Source: Volvox africanus (lineage: Eukaryota; Chlorophyta; Chlorophyceae; Chlamydomonadales; Volvocaceae). From it: a DNA stretch of 64,000 nucleotides. Location: NCBI GenBank assembly GCA_030268105.1, contig BSDZ01000125.1, positions 62,001 through 126,000 on the forward strand, read 5' to 3'. The notes below the pieces were generated by a model, which was not told the DNA's origin, did not search any database, and saw only the letters and a list, made by a program, of their open reading frames with translations. Position 1 is the first letter of the stretch; the number at the start of each line of letters is the position of its first letter. Of the stretch, positions 34,044-46,919 are shown one piece after another. A program made the position numbers and the translations under genes.

Positions 34044-37000
34044 TCATACAGCATCGACTGCAGGGTCATTGGGCTTGTGTGGCACGTTTGCGGGCTTCCT
34101 GAGCAGGGGCTTCATGTCCTGCGAGAAGTTGCGTGCCGGTTCCCATGAGTTGTGCTCACTGGTATACCCTGTCCACTTGACCAAGTACTCGTGTACTGTC
34201 CGCTTACGTCGGTGTTGGCCCACACGACGCGCGCGATAATCTAACACCCGCTCCACATCATAAAACTTCTGTTTACCAGCGATCCAGGTCTCGGGAACTG
34301 GTTCTATCGCTGCGGGGGCGTTAGCAGGCTCAGGGACGGGTTCCGTACCACGATAAGGACGGACAAGCGATACGTGAAACGTGGGGTGAATGGTCATATC
34401 AGCGGGCAATGCAAGCTCCACAGCCACATTCCCAACCATGCGCATGACAGGATACGGACCAATCCAGCGGGGTAAGAGTTTTCGGGATCCGTCGGCCAAG
34501 GAACGCAAGTTCTTGGTGCTTAGCAACACGAGTTGCCCTTCCGAAAACGTCACATCCTGCTTGGATTTGTTGTAGTATTCCGTCGTTCGTTGCTGCGCCG
34601 TGTCCAAACACGACTTCGCGTCTGTGATTCTGGACATAAAAGACTTGGCAAAAAGTTTAGCAGCAGGCACGTTCACTTCCAACTCACGCCACACGGGTAG
34701 CGCGGGATGAAACCCATAGTTAAGAAAGAACGGACTTTTGCCTGTAGAGCGGTTAACAGCGTTGTTAAGCGTGAATTCTGCCGCAGTCAAATATGTATCC
34801 CAAACAAGTGGTGTGCGACCAGCATAATTGCGCAACATATCACCCAACGTGCGGTTTGTGCGTTCGGTTTGACCATCAGTCTGCGGGTGATACGCCGTGC
34901 TCAGGTTGACACGCATGCCAACTAGCTTGCAGAGCACTTCCCAAAACTTAGACGTGAACTGCCCACCGCGGTCCGAGATCACATTTTTGGGAACCCCGTG
35001 TAACCGAACCACATTGTCGAAAAACAAACGTGCGGTTTGTTCAGCCGTGCAGGACGATGTGCATGGTGCTAGGTGGACCATCTTAGTCAGGCGATCGACC
35101 ATTACGAACACCGCATCATATCCCCCCTCAGTTTTGGGCAGCGCGACTACGAAGTCCATGGAAACACTTTCCCAAGGTGCATCCAGGACAGGCAACGGTT
35201 GCAACAACCCATGACCCTTACCGGACAAAGCCTTATTGCGCTGGCACAGACTGCATGTCTGTACGAAGTTCGCCGCATCGTTAGCCAAACGAGGCCACCA
35301 AAAGGAACGCTGCACCAACTCGACCAACCACTTGCTACCAGGGTGTCCTGCTAACGGGTCCTCATGGAACCGCGCAAGGATGTCGTAGCGTAGCGCGTCG
35401 TCGTTCGGAACGATGATTTGCGTAGCTGCACCCTCCGTCCGTAGCCAAAGGCCATTCTGCTTGTGAAGGTTTTCTACATTAGCCGGCTCCGAGAACCAGG
35501 CATCTGCATTGTAGGCCACCTTCAACCGCTCTGCGAGGTCCGTCGCGATCGGCACCTCGTCGTTATGCGGTCGCACGACGGGCGCTGCTAAAATTGCAGC
35601 GTGTAGCAACGGATGTCGACTGAGAGCATCGGCAATATTCAATTTACCAGAAATGTACTCCCAGGTGCAGTCGAACCTAGCTAGGTATTCCATCCACATA
35701 GCCTGACGGCGGTTCAATGTCGGAACGCTTTGCAAAAACGTTAGGGGCTTGTGGTCAGTCTTTTAAGTAAATGGGCGTCCCTCGAGGTAACAGCGCCATT
35801 CCTTTAAAGCATGCAGCACTGCCAGAAGCTCCTGTTCCCCGGTGGTGTAGTGAATCTCCACACCAGAAAACTTTTTACTCATGAAAGCGATCGGTCGCCC
35901 TTCCTGTAACAATACAGCGCCGCTTCCAAATACTGAGGCATCAGACACTACCTCAACACGAAACGGCAACGAGTAATCAGGGAATGCAAGGGTGACATCT
36001 TCGGCAACGGTTCGCTTGAGCTTTTCGAATGCTCGCTGGCATTGCAACGTCCACGACTCAAGTGAAACGAAAACGCCTTTGCGAGTTAAGTTAGTAAGCG
36101 GGGCCGCAATGATGGAATATTTTTCAATGAACTTTCGGAAATAATTGGTCAAGCCAAGGAACTTACGCAGCTCCGTGAGGTTCTGAGGCGTGGGCCAATC
36201 GTGAACCACGGCGACCGCGGGTCCATCTTTACACCAGTGGCCGACACAATGTGGCCCAAATATTCCACCTGAGGCTGCGCCCAAAAGCATTTGGCGCGTT
36301 TAGCAAACAATTGCTCCCGCCTCATAACGTCGAGCACGAGCCGAAGATGCTCCAAATGCTCCTCGCGCGTCTTAGAATATACCAAGATGTCATCCAGGTA
36401 GCAAACAACGAACCTGTCGATAAACGGCCTAAACATTCGGTCCATGACCGCCTGAAACGTCGCAGGGGCGTTAGTCAAACCAAACGATAGGACCGTATAC
36501 TCAAAGTGACCGAAGGGCGTCCGAAAAGCGGTTTTCGGAATATCAGAGGCAGCGATGCAAATCTGATTATAGCCCTGTTGTAAGTCAATCGAGGAAAAAT
36601 AAGCCGAACCCTTCAGCTTATCCAACAGGTCGTCAACGCGTGGCAAAGGGTAGCGATTTTTCACCATACTCGCATTCAACCCCCGGTAATCAATGCACAT
36701 GCGCAAGGTCCCATCCTTCTTACCGACAAACAAAATCGGTGCAGAATACGGGGATGTGCTGGGGCGTATCATACCCTTCGCGAGCAAATCCGTCACCTGG
36801 CGCTTCACCTCGTCCAGCTCCAATGGACTCAACCTGTACATTGGCCGGGCCGTAGGCTGCGCTCCAGGCATGAGAGGGATTGTGTGATCAACAGGACGCA
36901 TAGGTGGTAGGCCAGGGATATCTTTAAAGACATCCTCATACTGCGACAGTAGGGCCTCAACCTCAGGATCCACAGAAATCTGCGTGGTGGTGGCACAACA

Positions 37001-38103
37001 GCCCACCCGTGGCCTCAAAAGCAGTCCGTGGGCACCCTTCCGTAACAAACGGACGGCCTCCTTACGCCCGACTAGCTCTAGTTCGATTCGCGCGGCCATT
37101 GCGGTCACAGCGAAATTAACCATAGGCACCGCCTCAGCTTCGCCCTCCTTTGGTGTGACATGTTCGAACGACAGGAAAGGTACCTTAATCGACAGAGTAC
37201 CCTTGCACATATGCAGGGTTGCGGTCTCCATGTCGATGCGCGCGCGGTACTGCCGTAATGTCGAAGACCCCATTATGTACGGTGCAGTCTCTGCTAAGCC
37301 CTGCAGCACGTACGGCCGGGTCACAACACGCAAAGGGCCTATCCATAGGCTAAGGGTAATCCTGCCCACGATGGGATGCTTACCCCCGTCAGCAAGGGTA
37401 ACCTGTGGACAATCAGACGACTCTGGGGCAACCCCAGCGCATTCACCTCCGCGACAGAGATGAAGTCGTCGCTGGCACCGGTGTCAACAAGTGCCTTCAG
37501 AGTACGGCCATTCAAACCGATCTGAACCACTGGGACACGGTTATCTACGAGCGACTGCCCAGCAGATAACGTTAGTGCACTTAGGGCAGGTCCGTAACCT
37601 ATGGCACCCTCATCAGGAGCTTCGTACCAAACGTCAACCGAGTAGGATGTGCCTGGCCACGGAGCCAGCATACCCTCCCGATCCACACCATTAAACACAA
37701 CAGTGCCCGGCTCGAACCGGTGGACACACCGCATACCCCTTAACGATGCCTCTGCCTTGCGCTGACAGAAAGCGGGGAGTAATACACATGCGGCGGTGCC
37801 TGGATATTGACGCCTACATCTCCTGTAAACGGCCAACTGTTCCGACATCTCACGCAGAGATGAGGGGATGAACAAAAGCACGTGGTTAGACAGATCGATA
37901 GACGACAGGGGACGGCGAGGTGTAAACAAATTACACAACGGATCGAAGCAGAGAAGTCCCGTGCGTCCGTCAAGCATGATACGTCGCGCAATGACTCGCT
38001 CGATGTGTCCAAGTACGCAAGGCAACAATGCCTTCACGGCTGGCCGTAAGGATGACCACCGACCACGCGTTAGTTCAGAAATCCCGGGTGGTGCCCCCTC
38101 CAC
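34044..38103 (-). pseudogene. pol: Gypsy-1 Pol, inactivated
   Basis: The domain order matches Gypsy-2 (protease, RT, RNase H, integrase, chromodomain), but four lesions are visible by comparison with it. They are a 1-base deletion after the protease (near 37427, GGGGACAACC to GGGGCAACC), a 4-base deletion (TTCC) after the RT core near 36214, a TTA-to-TAA nonsense change at about 35763 in RNase H, and a 1-base loss near the C-terminus (about 34100). RT ([10 protein letters not shown]) and integrase ([22 protein letters not shown]) motifs survive in separate frames. It cannot make a working polyprotein. Confidence 0.93.
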
Positions 38104-38121
38104 AGGAACCCGGGCAAGCCC

Positions 38122-39357
38122 CTATTTCGGCTGAGGTACAAACGGCGGCAGTAACGGGCAATCCTTCGTAGGATGGCTCTCCGTGCACCGTAGACAAACA
38201 TTGGCCGCTTTCCGACGTTCGAACTCGGAACGATTGCAATTCCATTTTGGCATAAACGAGTCATCTGTGCGAGTCCGCTTCGCATTGGGGTCAGAGCGCT
38301 GTGCGGCTGCCGACGACGGCGCACCACCACGCTTCCTGCTCTTAGCCGGGTCCGAGCTCGGACCAGCTCCTCCTGACCCGCGGACACCCGAGCTAGCGCC
38401 CCCGCGCGCCTGGCGTTGCCGGTTGCTGCGTCGCGTCGCGGCAGTAGGCGTGGGGCGGGTCGCTCCGAGTTCCTGGTCGAGAGCTACAGCTTCCCCAAGC
38501 GGATCCTGCACTTGCACGGCATTCGCACGAGGGACAGACTTGACTTCTTCCTCACCGGCAAGGAGTCGTATCTCCGTACCCTTAGCAAAAGTGACCAAGG
38601 CATCATACGACTTGATCGGCACCCCAGCCAAGTCAGTAGTGCACCATTTAGCCAAAAGTTTCGTCAGGCCTCGCTTAAACCAAAAGACACGCTCTGTTTC
38701 GGTGAGATCAGCAATGGGGGTCACTAGTGCTTCGAAGCGTGACTGGTACGCAGGTACATTTTCACCCCGACGCATGTGGTAGCTACCGGCTGCCAAAACC
38801 ATACGAGCCTCCACATCACGTGCTTGAACCTCAGTAGTGAACCGTGCGAGCAAAGCGGCGATCATCTCGTCAAAAGTATAGTCGCCCCGGGCGGTGGTCC
38901 ATTCACGATACCAGTCCTTCGCTGAGCCCTCGAGGGTGTTACCAACGAAGAGACACCTGATACCATCATTATCGCCACCGTGAACAGCCTGGAGATACTT
39001 TTTAGCGTCACGCACGTACGCACGAGTTGCATCGGCTATGCTATGTCCTGCTGTCTTTTCAGTTAGCGAGATATTGAGCCTAGGAACGGGAATTGACAAT
39101 CTCATCACCTCAGGGATGTCATCATGCCCTCGAGCTTGAGGTAATGGCAGAACCCTTGGTCCAGCAGTGTTGTCCATATTGGTGTTAACTGCTGAATGCG
39201 GCACAATTAAGTGAGCAGGGGTCTGAAGGAAAAGGGGATCTTGAGTGGCTCGCGTACCAACAGTCTCAAGACCTCTATCCGGAGCTCTAGCAGCCACAAC
39301 AAAATCGGGTTGGCTAGCTAGGCTAGTGTGCGGCGTATCGTCGTGTTCCGCGGACAT
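38122..39357 (-). CDS. gag: Gypsy-1 Gag
   Basis: 411 residues, starting MSAEHDDTPHTSLASQPDF. The capsid-like core includes AYVRDAKKYLQAVHGGDND, then FVGNTLEGSAKDWYREWTTA, the usual retrotransposon Gag pattern. A basic Ser/Gly/Arg-rich linker and a C-terminal zinc knuckle NVCLRCTESHPTKDC follow; the spacing is C-x2-C-x3-H-x4-C, one residue shorter than the usual x4. It ends VPQPK-TAG, with pol continuing in the same frame. No inactivating lesion is visible. Confidence 0.92.
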   Translation of the reverse strand: MSAEHDDTPHTSLASQPDFVVAARAPDRGLETVGTRATQDPLFLQTPAHLIVPHSAVNTNMDNTAGPRVLPLPQARGHDDIPEVMRLSIPVPRLNISLTEKTAGHSIADATRAYVRDAKKYLQAVHGGDNDGIRCLFVGNTLEGSAKDWYREWTTARGDYTFDEMIAALLARFTTEVQARDVEARMVLAAGSYHMRRGENVPAYQSRFEALVTPIADLTETERVFWFKRGLTKLLAKWCTTDLAGVPIKSYDALVTFAKGTEIRLLAGEEEVKSVPRANAVQVQDPLGEAVALDQELGATRPTPTAATRRSNRQRQARGGASSGVRGSGGAGPSSDPAKSRKRGGAPSSAAAQRSDPNAKRTRTDDSFMPKWNCNRSEFERRKAANVCLRCTESHPTKDCPLLPPFVPQPK

Positions 39358-39824
39358 GGAGCACGAAACGATACCCTAGGTTTGCGTAATAGAAGCCGAC
39401 TTCTATCGCAAAGGCAAGAGTACAAAACGATTCGGTGAGCCTACCGACAGTACTCTTGAGAAGATTCAGTAAACTCAGCAAGTACTTGCCCAGCTGAGTC
39501 CTGATCTCCGTAGTTTGGGCAATGAGAGTCGCCAAATGGTCCGGACGAAAGCCGGTCTCAGTCGCCACGGCAAGCAATGCCGGTGCACTGAGATTACCTG
39601 CGACTCAGAGCGTACACTTACACAACAAGTGCAGCAATCTAAGCAAAAGCAATAAAACAATTACAAACCGGAAGCGGCGGCATCCAAAACGGCGCGGCCT
39701 AGGTCTTCGGCAAAAGTATCCAGCGGTCCTCGTGGTTCGTCGCTGGAACTCGCCATAGAGAGAACCTACTTCCGATTTGACACAAAGAGACAGTTAGGCA
39801 ACGAACCAGGTCTCGATACCAATT

Positions 39825-40657
39825 TGTTGTACCTCTCCTTCGTGTTTGCTCATCAGTATCTGCACGTCTGAAGGCTTGCGACACCAATGCGCGAGCACTT
39901 GCAAGTACAGCAAGGCAAGCGCGAGCAAACAGAGACAGCGGAAGACTTCAAACAAGAAGAGATATAACTTACAGTCTTACAGATCGAAGCGGTGCAATGG
40001 ACGTAATCGCCGTCAGCGCCGGAAGCAAGCAATCATCACGCGGCGGTGAATAACGAAGTTTAGGCTTAGCTCGGGCTAAGTAGAATAGCGTATAGCAATA
40101 ATAATGTAGAACACACGAGTGTTCTCCGGTGTCGAATATCTTCTCTTGCTTAGCTGTCCTCGCATCTGTTATACTCGTAGCATCGCGATGCCGTACGATT
40201 CACACTAGGAGGCCGATCCTAAGTGTGACAACCCTACTGCGTATAGGCGATGTCCATGTATAACAACGTATAAGCCTTTCCGGCATTCACATGATGCAAG
40301 GGTCCGAATAACGATATTCGGTTGCAAGGCATGTGTCGCAACGAGTGCGGCGCTCTCAACGTGTGCTGTAATGAAGTAATATTATATCAAATAATATTAC
40401 TTATAGTTTCATAGCTCGAGCATAATGCGCACTTCAATGATTCGGTATTTCATGCATGCTAGGCGGATTTGCCATGATGTGATGTTGTGATGGATAATGA
40501 TAACATGCCAAATGCATATATAAATGTATGCGAATACATCTATATCATGCAGGTTCATTCATATGCAATAGTCATTCATGCATTCATCAAGATAACACTT
40601 CGCCTCGTAGGATCGCATCGACCTACACATCGGCGGGAAATGAGCCGTAGCACAACA
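39825..40657 (-). repeat. Gypsy-1 LTR (5' LTR in element orientation)
   Basis: 833-bp LTR ending GCACAACA followed by the TTTTG target duplication. The primer-binding site lies immediately inside it at about 39808-39824. Confidence 0.92.
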
Positions 40658-41177
40658 TTTTGTACTATATCGATAACAAGTCTCTTTGAAGGAAAATCAA
40701 AGGCATCGAAGCGTGAAAGAGCATGCGCCAAGGCCTCATATTTCCATAATAAAACGCTGAGAGCTGCAAATTCTATCCTAGGAAAAAGAGGTTCAACTTC
40801 GCGTCGTCCACAGACGCTACTGGCCGTGATTCCAGCTTAGTACTGAATGCACATAACTTCCCTGTGCCATCCTAACCGTGGATTGATTGGAAGCTTTCCG
40901 TAAGCAACGAAATACTTCAAAATTTCTCACATATGTAAAGAAGCCCCTGGCAGGGCAGGTACACTCTCCACCGTACTTTCATCAAACTTTTGCTACTTAG
41001 GCTGTTCAGTGCGCATTTTCTCACTACAGCGTTTTAAATGCAACGTTGTTTACTGCTACCTGCTCTGCACACTCTATCTCTATCGAACTTGACTTTCAAC
41101 ATACGCACACCGCGGCCTTAAGCTGCAAGCACACCTGGTCTTTGGATAGGCTTGCTTGTTTGCGTGGATTCAGATAC

Positions 41178-42420
41178 CATGAGCTGTGTCGCTAGGCCCG
41201 TCCTAAAAGCCATGCTCAGTGGAATCTTCTACCTGGCGCGGACATGCTTCGAGGTCTTCTACCCAAGGTACGCTCAAGCCTTTTCCAATTTTCATGGCTG
41301 ACTCCACCGATGCCTTTGCTAAGCTTAATTAAAAATTAACTATATGGGCAGCTTTCCTTGCGTTGTAGCTGTATGTGATTGGGATGCCGCCGCCACCTCA
41401 CGGTCAAGGTCAAAGCCTGAAGCATTTTAAGTCACAGAAAATTATTTTTTCGCCCATTGCCGCAGGACCATATTTCCCTCTTCGACCGCGGTGCATCTGC
41501 AGCCGAAGGTGCTGTGCTGGCAACTTAGGTTGCCGTCCATGCAGCAAATATCTGGCTGGATTATGGGTTCTCAGACAGTCGTTCCTATGGAGATACCCAG
41601 CGAGGCAGACGTCAGTGAGCCTGACCATGAAGTTCAGCCCTGGAAAAATGGAACCAAAAGTGATGGGTTTGACTATGGGGTGTCTGTGTTCCAACACCAG
41701 GATGCGCAGAGCATCGAGAGCAAACTCGACCACGAGGTGCCAGTGGTCCATATTGGCAATAATGAGCGTGATACCAAAGAGGTTAACTACGAGAGGCACG
41801 TGGCCGAAAGCGGAGATACCCAAAATGCGGATAATGTGGTGTGCCACGAGAGGGACGTGGCTGAAAGCGGGGATACCCAAAGTGCGGATAACGTGGTGTG
41901 CCACGAGAGGCACGTGGCCGAAAGCGGAGATACCCAAAATGCGGATAATGTGGTGTGCCACGAGAGGGACGTGGCTGAAAGCGGAGATACCCAAAGTGCG
42001 GATAACGTGGTGTGCCACGAGAGGCACGTGGCCGAAAGCGGAGATACCCAAAGTGCAGATAATGTGGTGTGCCACGAGAGGCACGTGGTCGAAAGCGGAG
42101 ATACCCAAAGTGCGGATAACGTGGTGTGCCACGAGAGGGACGTGGCTGAAAGTGGGGATACCCAAAGTGCAGATAACGGGTTGCGCCACGTGAGCCATGT
42201 CGTCATACCCACTGAGGGGCTTACAAATGCGGATGTGGTTGATTGGGTGATCACACTTAGCAAACTGGAAGATGAGGCACTTGGCGACCGTCTCATCTTC
42301 CAGCTTGCTCCGGAGAAGTTCAAAACCCAGGGACGGAAGGCTGTGTATGACAGGCTCAGGTGGCAGGTGAACCCACACCGTCACCTGCTCGGTGGGCAAC
42401 ACAGGGCGTTGGCCTTCAAA
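41178..42420 (+). pseudogene. Repeat protein with J-like C-terminus, 3'-truncated (copy 2)
   Basis: Counterpart of 13514-14916 with the same first exon (41178-41266) and main frame from 41491. It has seven 19-residue units instead of nine. The frame is cut at 42420 within ...HRALAFK, where the TIR element begins; it reads on for a few codons (HYNKRFVR) to TAG. The last helix of the J-like region is lost. Confidence 0.6.
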
Positions 42421-42528
42421 CACTATAACAAGAGATTCGTGCGTTAGGCTCGCGTTAGGCTGCGTTAGGGCGCGTATGTGTGCGTAAGTCTGCGTTTTGT
42501 GTGTTAGAGATTGCGTTAGCCTAACGCG
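42421..42528 (+). repeat. Left terminal inverted repeat
   Basis: About 108 bp paired with 59423-59530. It contains an internal palindrome, TGCGTTAG/CCTAACGC, at its inner end. Confidence 0.92.
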
Positions 42529-43060
42529 AGCTTAACGCAAGCTTAACGCGAGCTAACGCAAAGCCTAACGCAAATCAAACGCATTGCATTATTGTTTGCG
42601 TATCGCTAACACAATCCTAACGCACCTAACGCAATCGCAAATAAACGTTTTTGGGAGGGAATGAAAATGTTTGCGTTTACTTTGCGTTAGCTAACGCAAC
42701 CTAACGCGAACTTACGCAATGTCAAACGCACCCACATAGATTATAAGGTGTGCGTTAGGCCTAACGCAACGCAAGTGTTAGAGACCCATACACAAGCAAA
42801 AATACATAGCGTGCATGGAAGTTAACGCACTTAAAGTTCTCTAACGCACAATATACGCACGCCTAACGCGCATTAACGCGCATTAACACATGCTTGCGTA
42901 TGCTGCGAATAATGCGTACACAGCTAGCAGTTGTGGGTTGTGTAAAAGTTTTATACGCATGTAACTAACATATTCGCACGCTTTCGCAAGGTCTTACGCG
43001 TGCGATAGCACCATTCGCGCCACTTTCGCTTTGCGTACGAGGCAGCCTCGCATTCTTGCT
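42529..43060. repeat. Subterminal GCGTTA/TAACGC cluster (left)
   Basis: GCGTTA or its complement TAACGC occurs every 10-25 bp in both orientations, thinning out by about 43000. A matching cluster lies at 59115-59420. The pattern suits cooperative binding by an element-encoded protein. Confidence 0.85.
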
Positions 43061-43518
43061 CACTGCAACTACTTTTGGTCGTTCTGATTATTTCTTTACT
43101 GTTTCAGTTATCGTTCCTGTTATTGTTTGCTGTTTTGCCCACCCGCTGCAGAATTATTATTGTGTGTACGGAAACCATCCTGTCATAATGTACGTAGCTG
43201 TTATGAAGAATATCAATAGGATTTCAGTTTTGATAGATGAAGATATTTCAGGCAATAATTTACAGCTCATTATTCGGAAAGCATCCAGGTAAGCAGCCAT
43301 TGGTGAGTGACTACCCATTAATTCAACCAAACAATCAAATTTCTACACATCCAATCCTGCCAATCAATTTTGTTTATGAGTTAAATAATCATTTGTACCA
43401 TGCACCAATCATTTCAATCATCATTAGGTACATACATCCTAACTTCATCTGCCACCGCACATTTAGCAGCCCACTCTAACATAAGCTTAGAAACAAACAT
43501 GATAGATGTTAGTTCTAC

Positions 43519-46251
43519 CTAATAGTCTTCTATTTCACTATCGTCGTTGTCGTCGTCCTCTCGCGCACTGGTGGCATCATCCTGCTCGTCCTCACTCCTC
43601 TCGTCCTTGCTCACCTCCTCAAACAACTCCTGAAAAGTTCAGAAAAGGATAATTATACTTATTTACATGCATATATACAAAGGTAAATTAAGCCGACACG
43701 ACCCAGCAATCATTTTCGGTTACGATATTTTTAATCATGTCTAGGATGGGCAGTGCTTCTAGGTACTATGTATGTGGACATTTTGTTACCTGTTTCTTCT
43801 TACTCCCTGAGCTCCCACGTTGACGTCATGCCCGTGTACATCACACATCTTCGGAAGCACTCTTGACCTTTATCAGTCGAAACAACACATATTAGAATAT
43901 TACATTCATACAAGCAGGAAATTAAGACAACAAGCTGAACTCAGGAAATTTACCTTCTTTCGCCGGTGGTCGTAACTGTCATTATTGTCGTCACCATCCG
44001 TAGACTTGTCTTCCACTGGCACCTGCTGGTCCAAAATACGTGAAGGGACTAGGTAGTGATGACAAATATAATTAAAAAGTAATTAATGTCGGGCCTCAAT
44101 ATATTGTACCTTTCTTTTGATGCCCGTGCTTGTCCGTCTCACTTTCGTGGATGGCCGCACATCGCCGTCGTTTGTTACCTTCAAGGGCCACCGTTAACAT
44201 ACATATAGGATTTTAGAAATCATAAGCTTATATTTTCTATTTAAAAAGAGAAAAACAAATCGATGTATACCACATCAAACCACAAAGCACGCAGCAAATG
44301 AAAAGAATAGAACGAAACATAAAATTACAACTCACTAAAACGGGAAGACAGGATGAATATTCATTAATGGGCTGTACCTTTTTTGCTGCCGCCTTGCTTG
44401 AGTTCGTAGCATTCCTGCTGGAGTTCCTTGCCTTAGAGGGCTGTGGACTCTTTGCCTACATGAAAAGGAAGTATGTTTGAGGAAAATAGGAACAATTACA
44501 TAAAAGACAAAATGGAGAAAACAGGTTAAAGGACATTAATGACCTGTACATCCCTGTACATGCAATCCATAATGTACATCACCCATCCTGCAATAACCTT
44601 GCTAAGCGCGCCTGGAAATTTGCACACCCCATTAACCACTCTCTTTACCACTATTATTTGGACTAACCTGTCGGCGTCTAGCGGCCTGGATCTCCTCCTT
44701 CTGATGTATGCGAGCTGCATTGGTAGCCAGCACCATCATCAATGCATCTTCACCATGTGCGGGCTACTTTTGGTGTTTGCTAGTGCGCCCATCCTGAGTT
44801 CCTGGCGGCTCGTCATTTCGGCCGCTTTTCTGCGGTTTGGTAGCAATTAAGCATTTTGTAAACAAGGAAATAAAGGCATGAAAACATTGTTTTTGTTGTA
44901 CTAGCTAAAATAAAAAACAAAGGTTATGCATGAACTGTGATGTACTTTCTGCAAACATACTAAGAAGTATGTACTATTATGGTGGCGAAGCAGCAGCAAT
45001 AATTAAAGTGAACACATGCATAATCGCATCTTACCGTAGTGCCTTTTGGCAACTCCAGTGCACCAAGGCCTGGTGTATGCTGAGCTGTTCCACCAGCTCC
45101 AACCGGCACTGGAGTGGCTGGTACGGCAAAGGATGTCTTACTGCTTTCAATCTGCTTCCGCTGCGCAAGTGCATTAATAAGCTCCTGTTGCTGATCTGTC
45201 ACATTCAAATCCTCCATCACAATGCGGCGCTCACTGGGACCCGCATCTGGGTTATCTGGCTGAGCGTACTTGAAGCTCCTCCAGGCTGCCCAAGACTCCT
45301 TGTTCCACAGCTTCTTCCATGGCTTCTTCTCAAACTCATCTACATAAAAATAATGTGAAGACGAACATCAACGCCAGATGCCATGATACACATCATTGTC
45401 GAAAGTTTTCGTAATCCCGTACATAGCGTAAGCGGCATGGTATGTCCTTTGTCGTAAAACAAATCTTTGGCCCGCGTTTACCCCATATTCCATTTTTCAA
45501 AATACATAGAAAGGATTTTTTTATCAAACAACCTGATCAAAATATGTTGTAAAAAAGTATATGGATGACAAGTAGCAGTACGAGCTCACAAACCTGGCTT
45601 GCAGGCAAGTTCCTCCTTTTGGGTGGCCTTCACCTTTTCGTACCTTGCATGTTGGGCATTGTAATCCGTTGCGTATCTACAAAGTACATGGGATGCACCG
45701 AATAAAAGTGCTTACTTTTTATACTGTGCATGCTTCATTCTATTGTTGTCTGTCCCCACTGAAAGTAAGCTAATGATATGGATGGCATGTATGATGACCA
45801 CAAACAAGATAATCACTAGAAGCATAACAGTAGGAAAATAAACATGTACGTACTTTTGCCATTTCTTCTTGAAGCAGTTGACCGTAACTCTTGGCTGTAA
45901 GTCAGCCACTTGTGCAAAGCCAGCAGCAAAGCACTTATCCCAAACGGGCTGCAGATGTGGCACACGTTGAATATCCTTCGCAATGAGGACCCGTGGATTC
46001 TTCAGGCTGCTGTCGAGGTTGTACGGCACGTTGTCGTGGACGGCTTTGTTGATGGCGGCCTGCTCATATGACCTGTTCCGCTTTGATGGCTCACCACGAT
46101 CATGATCCTTTCGTTTACTGATTCTGCTTACTTCAGGGGATACCAATTGAACAGATGGCTGTTTTAGGGATATATGGATAGTTAGTTTCTTCTGAGCCTG
46201 GTTCCAAGCCTTCCCCTTAAAATGTGCATGACGTTTTTTATGCGATGACAA
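43519..46251 (-). CDS. TIR-element gene: putative DNA-binding protein, ~10 exons
   Basis: Minus-strand exons with GT/AG ends: about 46251-45854 (MSSHKKRHAHFKGKAWNQAQ; VWDKCFAAGFAQVADLQPRV, NCFKKKWQKY), 45758-45716, 45676-45594 (YATDYNAQHARYEKVKATQK), 45339-45035 (WKKLWNKESWAAWRSFKYAQ), 44829-44668, 44455-44378, then small basic and finally acidic exons ending EIEDY-TAG at 43519. Phases agree from exon 3 to exon 6. The exon 1-2 junction does not fit cleanly, exon 44829-44668 has an in-frame TAG, and the exon near 43800-43880 is uncertain. The Trp/Lys-rich helices resemble Myb/SANT-like accessory proteins of DNA transposons (inference). No catalytic transposase motif. Confidence 0.5.
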
Positions 46252-46919
46252 AATAATAACCGTGCTGAAAATTGTGGCGTGAATCCGTTGAAGTATTCAT
46301 TCCCGTGCAGCGATTGAACTAATCTGCCTTGCAATATGTCTGGATTTGGGAAGCATTGGGGTCATAGAGTACGTCTCACACATGGTCAATTTTCATGGTC
46401 AATTTTCACACCTACGCAAAGCTGCTATGGTGCTTGCCGGAAAAGGCTATAAAATTTTGGGGGCCTGCTCGATGTGTAACTGTGGCTCTTGGTGACTTTG
46501 TTTGGGTCTCCATCTGGCAACATTGTTGCCTGGCTACTGTGTAAGGTTTGCTGTTGCCAACTTTCTGCGATCCTTACCCACGCTTGCTAACTCCGGCAGC
46601 TTGCTGCTCAATAATTAGAAACCCTTCCATAACTAGAAAGGTAGCCATGAACAGACATGTGTGGCACTTAAGAGTTTTATGTTACAAAGTAAGCCACATG
46701 TACAGGTTCTACATCCATATAATGGTAGCGATTTAGCGATGTTAACAAGCGTTCACCAGAGCAATCTCTTGTACAACGACTAGTATTCATAGCGCTATCC
46801 TAAATTGAAATTAACTTTGAAGATATCTTATGCACAAAGTCTCCAATGCTACTGCACAATAAGAGCAAGTAAGCAAACTAAATAAATCCGGCGAAGCCGT
46901 GCTTCGAACATTATTATGC
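46252..46919. other. Left flank of copia inside the TIR element
   Basis: Probable promoter and 5' region of the minus-strand TIR-element gene, followed by unassigned sequence up to the truncated copia LTR. No ORF with family character. Confidence 0.4.

Larger units (their letters stand above)
33175..40657 (-). mobile_element. Ty3/Gypsy element 1 (chromovirus type), degenerate
   Basis: Full element of 7483 bp in minus orientation. LTRs are 33175-34007 and 39825-40657 (833 bp each, TGTTG...CAACA). The target duplication TTTTG (33170-33174 and 40658-40662) restores the 147-bp repeat exactly. The primer site, read on the minus strand, starts TTGGTATCGAGACC next to the high-coordinate LTR; the polypurine tract (GAAGGGGGATAAT) abuts the low-coordinate LTR. 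The two LTRs differ at about a dozen sites, so it is older than Gypsy-2. gag is intact; pol carries four lesions. Confidence 0.96.
15438..42420. repeat. Tandem duplication, unit copy 2 (interrupted)
   Basis: This is the second copy of the unit. P' runs 15438-33042. The 147-bp repeat follows and is split by Gypsy-1 at 33175-40657. Q' resumes at 40663 and ends abruptly at 42420, where the TIR element begins; the matching point in copy 1 is about 14866. Local differences from copy 1 are scattered single bases. Large differences are an extra 20402-23540 segment, loss of sequence equivalent to about 5860-6498, a TRIM at 24662-24985, and 28481-30523 in place of copy-1 bases 10214-10341. Confidence 0.93.

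Noticed and set aside
42421..42440. Firm assignment of the TIR element to CACTA (En/Spm)
   Set aside because: Only the first five bases agree; there is no 3-bp target duplication and no transposase seen.
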